Below, piece by piece: positions 11,101 to 20,100 of a stretch of DNA of 64,000 nucleotides. The stretch's first letter is position 1. Each line of letters starts with the position of its first letter. Source of the DNA: Sebastes aleutianus (Eukaryota > Chordata > Actinopteri > Perciformes > Sebastidae); the NCBI GenBank assembly GCA_916700875.1, contig CAKAKS010000060.1, positions 31,369,528 to 31,433,527 on the forward strand, in the 5' to 3' direction. Below the pieces are notes generated by a model. That model did no database searches. It was not told the DNA's origin and saw nothing but the letters and a program-made list of their open reading frames with translations. The translations under genes were made by a program, and so were the position numbers.

Positions 11101-14100
11101 CCAAACATAATCAGCAGGGAGGTGGAAAAATATGAAAAGAATAACATAAAACACTTCGCAAAATTCGTCTGCTTGAAATTGAACTCGTCTCCTGACTTGT
11201 TTATAAAAAACAGACTTGATGTTAAAAAAACAACAAAGTAAGTGACCCCTAGAGGCTGAAATGTTCATTACAACCACAGACCGTATAGGCGATGAGAAGT
11301 GGACGCGTGTTGCCTTCAAATAAAACTCGTGAGCTCGTGTAACAACACGGGAAGTTGTGTACACGATATGCTTGGCGTTCAAGTGGTCAAGTCATGAGAA
11401 CACTGTTGCTCAGCAACGGTAATATTACGGTAATTATTATTATTATTTTGTCGTTTGTGCACTACTGTTGTGTCATGATTTTATCAAGATACTCTTAATT
11501 TACCTATATTCTCTTGTATCTATAATTGATTAATTGATCATTCATGTGTTTTATTTATCTCTGTTAAAGCACTTCGGTCAACGTTTGTTGTTTTTAATGT
11601 TAATACCTTCTGGAGAATGTTAACGTTCTCAGTATATTTTGACTTTAGACTTTGAATATTTCTTGTGTGCAAGTGGGAATTCAATGGAAACCTCTTTCCA
11701 GTATTTTTCAGAGCCAGAGTCTGCGTAATAGTGATCGGGCGGTGGAGCCGCGGTATCGAGGTCACCCGCCCGAACCAATCGCAAGCCGAGTACGGCCGCA
11801 GCATGTCAGCGAGAGAGACTCACAGCTGTCAATCATGACCTCTCACCCCCACTCAGAGCAGCTGTCAATCACAGCTGGCGATCATGATGTCACACCCCCT
11901 TTTTATAGCATCAAATAACTAATTAAAACCAAACTTATCAGAAAAATGAATACTTGAACATACGTCAGCGTGTTAAGAACTACTTAAAATTACGTTTACT
12001 TTGACTTTTTAGTTTGGCCCATGTCCCATCCGCTAACATAGAGGAGACGGGAGTAATGACCTATACTGCAGCCAGTCACCAGGCGGCGATCCAGATGTTT
12101 TGGCTTCACTTTTGGGGAGCTGTCCTGTCGTCCTTCTTTATATACAGTCTTTGGTGTCAGCAGTGTGACTTTGACTCTTGTTTTCTCTCCTGCTGGTTGG
12201 CAGTTAAGTTGAGGAAGTATAAATTTAGTAGGGCTGATCCCTCTTAGTCGATTAGTCAACTAATTGGTCGTTTTGGTCTTTGAGTCAGTTTTTTTCGAGA
12301 TTTAAAGTGGTGCTTTTGTGTGATTCTTTGTGGAGAAACTCAGTTTTACAGATCTGTCGATTAAATAATCAATCAGTCGACAAAATCGTACGAGTCTTCG
12401 TCAACTAAGAACATCACTTTTTCTCTGGAAAAGGGATGAACTAATATTTGTTGCCTCCAATGAGGCCGTCTAATCATTGTCCATTTCGGAAGGAGCAAAC
12501 TGACGTCACTCGAGTCAAACCGAACATCTCACATGTCTGTCAGAAAGAGGAGTGAAGCCTAAAGTGATTCCAGACAATAAGATCAGTGTCTCTTGCTGAG
12601 TGCAGGGAACTTGCAGCTCATAGCTATTTAGATGAGCAGAGGGAACTCGAAGATAATTGACTGAAGATATGAATATTGTTTCCATGTAAGAAAACGTTAT
12701 GCTTGTGTTTCAGAGGCTCTAATAATATGATTTTTTTGTTTCCTGCTCCACTGCAAATGATTCCGTTGTAATTCAGTCTGAATAAGCTCCAGCTAAATGC
12801 TGAAAATTATTTAAAATGAAAAGTGTGTCTATGAAATCTGCAGACTGCAGGAAACATGCACACACACACACACACACACTTACAGACGTACAAACGTAAG
12901 CACACGGGGGCTTGATGCTCCTTTAGGAGAATACTAAGACACAGATACTTTTGCTGGCACATGAAAATTGCAGCCTTTTGATTTGCGTGTTAATTGTTCG
13001 TGCGTAATGACTATATGCCCCGAGGGAATCCCAGAGCTGTTACTGAGATAAGAGCTGAGAAAGAGAGGCGCTGTCCTTACACTGACCTTCTCCGGTGCGT
13101 GATGTTGATAGGGGGGTCGGTGATGAGCGGCGACGAATCGGACGTCAGCGGAGGCGGGGCTCGAACCTGGAGCCCAAAAAGACACTTCTTCTTCTTGATC
13201 TCCTTCCCAGAGACAAACCTGGGGCGATGTTAAAGAGACAGTCTGTACAGTCTGGTGTTGGTTCTTAACATTTTTTCATTACTCCTCTTTGATGCTAATA
13301 ATGAATTTAACATTGTGTAACAACATGTACTTATTCTCCTGATTAAAAAGTAGACTCATGAACATTTCAAAGTCAGTGACTGTGTAATTAAGTATGCATA
13401 ATTAGAGCAGACTTTTTTTTTTTTGCAAAGTTCAATGATAACCCACTAAAAGCAATTAGACCTCTAGACTGGTTATTGTGATTTAATACCAACAACTTGT
13501 GTTAACAAGACAAAATAAGCACCAAAAAGTGTTCAATTCCATCTGGTCTAATTGGCAGTTACATTTTATTCAAAGTCACACATTTCATCTGGCTCGTTTC
13601 AGCCTGCATGTCCACCGTTGCGAGCTACGGAGCACTAAGAAGACCCCTCTATTCATGGAGCGCTACTCATCAATCCAGTCATGTGTGGTCTGTGTTTATT
13701 CTTCTCATCATATGCGGTGACTTACCTGTCCTTGTGGGAGTTCAGAGCGTTGAGGAGATTGTGACAGCGGTCTTGCCTTGGCGTGTCAGAGAGCTGGAGG
13801 ACAGACAGGAATGAAAAATCAAAGCTGTGTTTACACAGCGGACGGCCATCAGACAGAAAACCTTTAATGCATGGAATAATTTTCCTTTACAGTCACTGAC
13901 AGCAATAATGTTGATGTGGAAAGGTACTTGTTGCAGCTACATGGCTGAAAAACCCTTCTGCCATATGATGATAGGACAAACAACTTAAAGGCGAACCCAA
14001 AACCTCAGATAGACGTACAGGACATGCTCAGATAATCCCCCCCGGTGTGTTCTTTCATCTTCCTGTTTATTCTCTTTGGAGCTACTTCTGACTTTAATCT

Positions 14101-17100
14101 AGGACCGAGATCTTAAAAACATACAATGTCATACGCAATGTGTGAATCAGTGGTGTTCCTCTTTAAGCTGACGTACTGTAGAGGTCACACTTTTTTAACT
14201 TTCATTTTCTTTACTTTAATGGCAGTTAATAGGCTTTAAGTCTCAAACACAAAATAAAGGCTGGCAGCATTTCACATCATTTCATCATGGTGCTTAAACG
14301 AGGAAATATCAATACCGTGCCCAGGAGCAACGAGTCCCAATTCTCATTGGTGAAGGACAGGATTTCATGGTCAAAATCAAAGTATTTCCTCTTGCAGCAC
14401 AGCGAGAGATGGTAGAGCACTAAATGAGCCAAGTCCATCCTGCATTTAAAACAAAAGAAGAAGAAAAGAATTAGATAATAAGAAACAGGTGAAATACAAA
14501 AAAAGACATACAAAATAAAACTGGAAAACTATTTTCCGAATTATTTTTTTTTACATATTTCAGAATATTTTCCAACATTTGTGAGCCTAGTTTGACATAC
14601 CACATTTTTATTACAATATTATTATATTATTACAATTAATTAGCACCAATAAAACACCAATCTGTGCTGTGTTGTTGTGTGAAGTGGCCAACACAATTAA
14701 AGGGCGGGTCCATCTGCGCTGTTTTCCGGGTTTTTCAAATGGAAACGTCCACTCAGTCGTCAACGAAAAGAAGTGACGTAGGTTAACAAAGTCAGCTAAT
14801 CAAAAAGGTTATGAATAATGTGAACACTACCACAAGCTGAGTCAAAGTTTGGAAATAACTGAAAGGGTTAGTTCAGATTTTTTTAAGTGGGGTTGTGTGT
14901 ATACTCCCGTGTTCTGTGAGGTAAAATTACTGTTTTTGTCAATGGAGTCTGGTGGCTTTGAAGAGAGCGATATAACGGCTTCAGTTCCCCGTCAGAAAGG
15001 ACTGTCTGACGGCGAGGTAAAGCGGCTGTGGACGGGAGCAGCAGGAAAACTTATTTTAGCCACCTATAAAAAAATCAATATCAGTTTAAGTGTATCCCAT
15101 ATTTAGAATATTTTCACAGTTTTACATCGCCGTCAGAAGTCTCAAAGTCACCAGACTCCATTGACAAAAACAGTAGTTCTACCTCGCAGAACACGAGAGT
15201 CGCTGATCTACCGCCGCATCGGTTAGTTTGTTTGTGTTATTGTGTGACTTTTGGATCCGAACTAACGTGGCGTCCACAGCAGCAGTACATTGCTTAGCTC
15301 CCGTACCGGTACTGCTGTCTGCGACCAAAATTTTAATGTTTGGATTTGAATACTTAAGGAACACTACTGGGAATTATATAAAAACTTCAATCAACAAAAA
15401 ATAATGGACCTGCCCTTTAAGTTTTCTCTCAAACTGAAAAATTACTTATTCTATAAAATGTAACTTAAGAAATTAGTTTTTTATATTGCTCTCCAATAAC
15501 CACCGTGTAAAATTGTATTTTTTTGTTGTTGTTGTTGCTGCAAACATGTGAGTAAAGGTTTTACTGTTAACATCACCAGGTCATGGGTAGTCTTTGGATG
15601 GTCTCTGGTCCCTTTGTACAGACTGAGCACTGGAACTGATAAAACCTGAAATGACACATAGGAGAAAAAATACTGAAAATTAGCATCACGTGACTCTGTG
15701 AAATATCATTTATCCTAAAAGACAAAAAGTGTATTTTTCTTCTCTTTGATGAGTCCGTTTGTCATTTAGTTTCAAAAACCAGCTGTCGTATTAAATTTCC
15801 TCTTTGTTTTATACTCACTTGCACAATCTCTGTGAAAACTATTTCTGTGCAGACTTCTTATCATTTAGTTCTTCATGTACACTGTGATTTCTCCCCCTTC
15901 ACTTTGCTTTGCTTTGATATTTCATCACATAAATCAACCTGAACTGAAAATAAGCAGACAGGTGTATTAGTTTCACTATAATAACATTCTGTTCTGGGTG
16001 ACCCTGAAAGCTCAGCTCATACCACAACAACAATGTGTGCATCTGTCCTTCTACGGTATATATGCATGTGTTGGCTGAAGGTCACCGGGAAAGATGAAGC
16101 GCAGACACAGCGTGACGGCAGCACATGCTTACTATTCCAACTGTGAACTCAGGCTTCACTCTTCCTCCATCACCTGCTCAGCAGATGTTGTACCAATCCG
16201 GCCTCACTCTCCCCGACTGTCAATCTAAATCTAATCCCTCCTTTTCTTCCCCCCTCAGACTGGTCGGGCAATAACACGGTGTCAGGGTGGGTGTGGAACC
16301 CAGTCGGCTAACACAGGTGGTTAATGACAATAATGACTTAATGGATGGATACATTTTATTACACGCTTGAGATGCAGCCTATCAAACGGCACTGCGATCA
16401 GCATCTTGCATATCATATCTGAACAGCTAGCAGAGAGGTGATGCGTCTCTCTGCTATCTGTCCCTGTCCCTCCGCTCTGAGTGCGGAGGAGCTCCTCTCC
16501 TTGTAGCACAAGTCAGTGAGTACATTAACACGCACACTAATGATTTAGTCTTAAGCTAATTAAGGTAGTTCTCTGACAAGTGGAGCTGTCATGTGGACGT
16601 CTTCATCTGATTAGCTTAATCAGACTGGAATGGACTGCTGAGACGAGATGCAGCTTTAATGTGCCGTCTGTTTTATATGATTGTAAGCTGAATATCTTTG
16701 GGTTTTTGAATGTTGGTTGAAAAAAACAAGCGATTTGAAGACATCGCTTCTGACCCTGAGGAATTGGGATGGGTGATTTTTCACTATTTTCTGACATTTT
16801 ATAGATTAAACGATTAATCAAATATATTGTGGACAGATCATTTGAAAATTAAAATAATAAATTTGCAATCAGAGAATATGTAACGCAGTTAGCACAGGTA
16901 TGTTTCTGCTCACTAGGGCTGTCCAGAATACCATTATCTGGGCTTCGAAGCTTCGGGGAGAAACATTTGAAGGTATTCGAAGCTTCACGGAGCAGCGCAG
17001 CAGGCTGACATGTTCTTATGTCTGTCTCCATCTCCTCCGTTTCACTGCCCGGGACAGTGCAGGGGACGCGATAATACATGTTAACGCAATTTCATTTTAA

Positions 17101-20100
17101 CAGCACAAATTTTTTAACACAACTTGTGATTTTTAGGTCGTAGCGGGGCTCAGTTTTTAAAGCTAGAGTGAAGATACTGGTATCAGAAACTAGAACCTGA
17201 GGAATCCATTGGTACCAACCATGTCATACTAGCTTGTCACGAAGGAGACTAAAGAAACGCTCCAAACGTGCGCTAAATTTTGGCGAGGAAAAACTGTCGT
17301 GGCCATTTTCAAAGGGGTCCCTTGACCTCTGACCTCAAGATATGTGAATGAAAATAGGTTCTCTGGGTACCCACGAGTCTCCCCTTTACAGACATGCCCA
17401 CTTTAAGATAATCACATGCAGTTTGGAAGCAAGTCATAGTCAAGTCAGCTGTTGTTGCCTGTTGGGCTGCAGTTTGCCATGTTATGATTTGAGCATAATG
17501 TTTTATGCTAAATGCAGTACCTGTGAGGGTTTCTGGACAATATCTGTCATTGTTTTGTGTTGTTAACTGATTTACAATAAGAAATATATACATACATATG
17601 CAGAAAGTAATCATATTTGCCCACTCCCATGTTGATAAGAGTATTAGATACTTGACAAATCTCCCTTTAAGGTACATTTTGAACAGACAAAAACTGTGCG
17701 ATTAATCACGATTGAATATTTTAATTGATCGACGGCCCTATCAACAACATGTGGTGAGCAGTAGACCAGTAAGAAAAATCAATGTAAACCAGGTCAACAG
17801 AGAAGTCAAACGCCTCACATGAGAACACATTCCAAATATTAGACCATGACTGATATATCGGCATGATATTGTCGGCTAATATTGACTTATCACACACATA
17901 TATCGGTATATCAGCATATATGTTGACAGATAAGCAAATAGAAAGTGCGATGGAAACGGTTTTACAGGCTATATTTTTTTTTCTTTGGTTTTATTAAAAT
18001 GGCAAAAGAATTTTTTTTGTTTAAACTTATCATGAGGAAGTAAATGTTGATTGCACAATGTAATGGCAGTAGAATAACGACACCAACGGTGTTTAGCTTG
18101 GTTCCCTATTAGCCTCGCTTGGTACGATCCTTCACAAAAATGAAGGCTTGATTTACGGCAGTGCGTCAACCATTGCGCAACCAAAACAGGAAGAGGAGAG
18201 CGCGTCTGTTTTCCCCGGTAGCTATCGGTAGCTATCCCCAGTTACCAAAGAGTATCAATGGAAGTACAAAACTACAAAATGTAGTGTGTCCTAGTCAGTA
18301 TCGCCAACTGTTTTCCAATGAAAGTAGCTAGCAGTAGCTCCAAAAGTCGCTAAAAGTCTTCAGATGAGGTCATACGCTCATTTGCATAAAGCTTAGTGGT
18401 TGTGTCGGTTGCAGCGAGGGAGAGACTGCCTGACACGGTGCAAGAGGAGAGGGAGAGAAGAGCTGCGATTACTCTGGGAAGCATTGGGAATAGATTTCTT
18501 TGAAAATATTTCTTGCATTTTCCCTGATGGTCTGAATCATAAACTGTATATAAAGATGGACGACATGACAGCTCCCCAAAAGTGAAGCCAAACATCTGGA
18601 TCGCCCCCTGGTGGCCGGCTGCAGTATGGGTCATAAAGCCCACCCGCAATATGTCAGCGGATGGGACATGGGTCAAAATAAAAAGTCAAAGTACACGTCA
18701 AATACATTTGCCCCAAACATGGTTTCTGTCATTTTAGGTAATTCTTATCACATTGATGTATGTTCAGTGTTCATTTTTCTGATAATAATTTCTGTTCAGA
18801 GCCAAAAATGTTTGTTCAATATATCATTATCAGAATTAATTAGATTAAATAAATAACTAAATGTATTTTTACTCTGAAATATTGACATCTGCTTAAAAAA
18901 AAACCACAACAGTCTAGCTGAGTTTTGGTTTTCATATGAACATACTCAAAATACCGTCAAACTTGTTAATGTTAATGACAAATTCCATTATATTAATTAA
19001 ATTAAGTAATTAAATTCAGAATAAATTCAGAAAGTAATGCTCAGTAACGCACCTGTCTCCATACAGCAAGGGCTTGGTTAGACACTGCGTGCAGGCCTCG
19101 TGGAACCACTGACCACAGCTTCCACACTGCAACATCTTCAGGTTCCACCTGCAGTCCAACAACACGAAAACATCAAGAGACTTTAAACACATGAATGAAT
19201 GGATGTGTCTAACACCTGTCACCAGACACGTTTGTATTTATGCATAATTGAGGGAAGACTGAAGGCTGATGACTGCAGCTGACAGGTCTCATTTTCTAAG
19301 CCGAAATGTGTCTTCAGGTGTAAACTCCCACCGGATCCTCGTACAGATACAGCGGTTGGGAGTTTGTTTTATACTTATTGATGTGCCAGGTGGGTGGGGT
19401 TTGTGCCACATGAGCAAAAGCAAAGGAGCTTACAGCAAATGCAGTAAAAAGAGGGTTTGGTGCACCTTTTTTTTGATTGACAACTCACCTGACAGTATCT
19501 GAACTGATGCAATGAACATCTCTCATATCATTCCAAGAAAGCCAAAACAAACTCAAAGGAATCCTGCTAATGCTGTTTGACACATGCTGCATGCAATTTG
19601 CAAATAATCCACTAGATGACTTTAGATGAGATCACGCTTTCAGAGAAAATGCCAAAGAGCATAAACATGAACTATACATTCAAACTTAAACTGGCCTCTG
19701 CAGTGTCACTCACTCTCCAGGTCCGGCACAGTAGCAGTAGCATTGCTGCTGATTGGTCAGATGCTGCGGGTCCCAGTCTAAAGATGACAGCTGGTAGGGG
19801 AGCCGGAGTTTCATGAATTGCATGAGCCGGGCGAAGCGTCCCCGTTTGAGCGCCCCGCCTCTCTGAAAACACAATTTTAGGACAGAGCTGATTGGTCGGT
19901 GACCCCTCAAATCACTGTCATGCCAGAGCAGCGACGGAGACGGATCACATTCGGTGGGGAGAAAGCAATTCGTCTCATTTTATTGTAGGTCAGCTGTGAG
20001 AGATAGTGTCCGAAGCAGCGGAAGTCTGGACAATGAGATATGGACATTGACCGATTGACAATTAACCGGGTGCTTTCTCATCTCATATCTACAGAACTGG

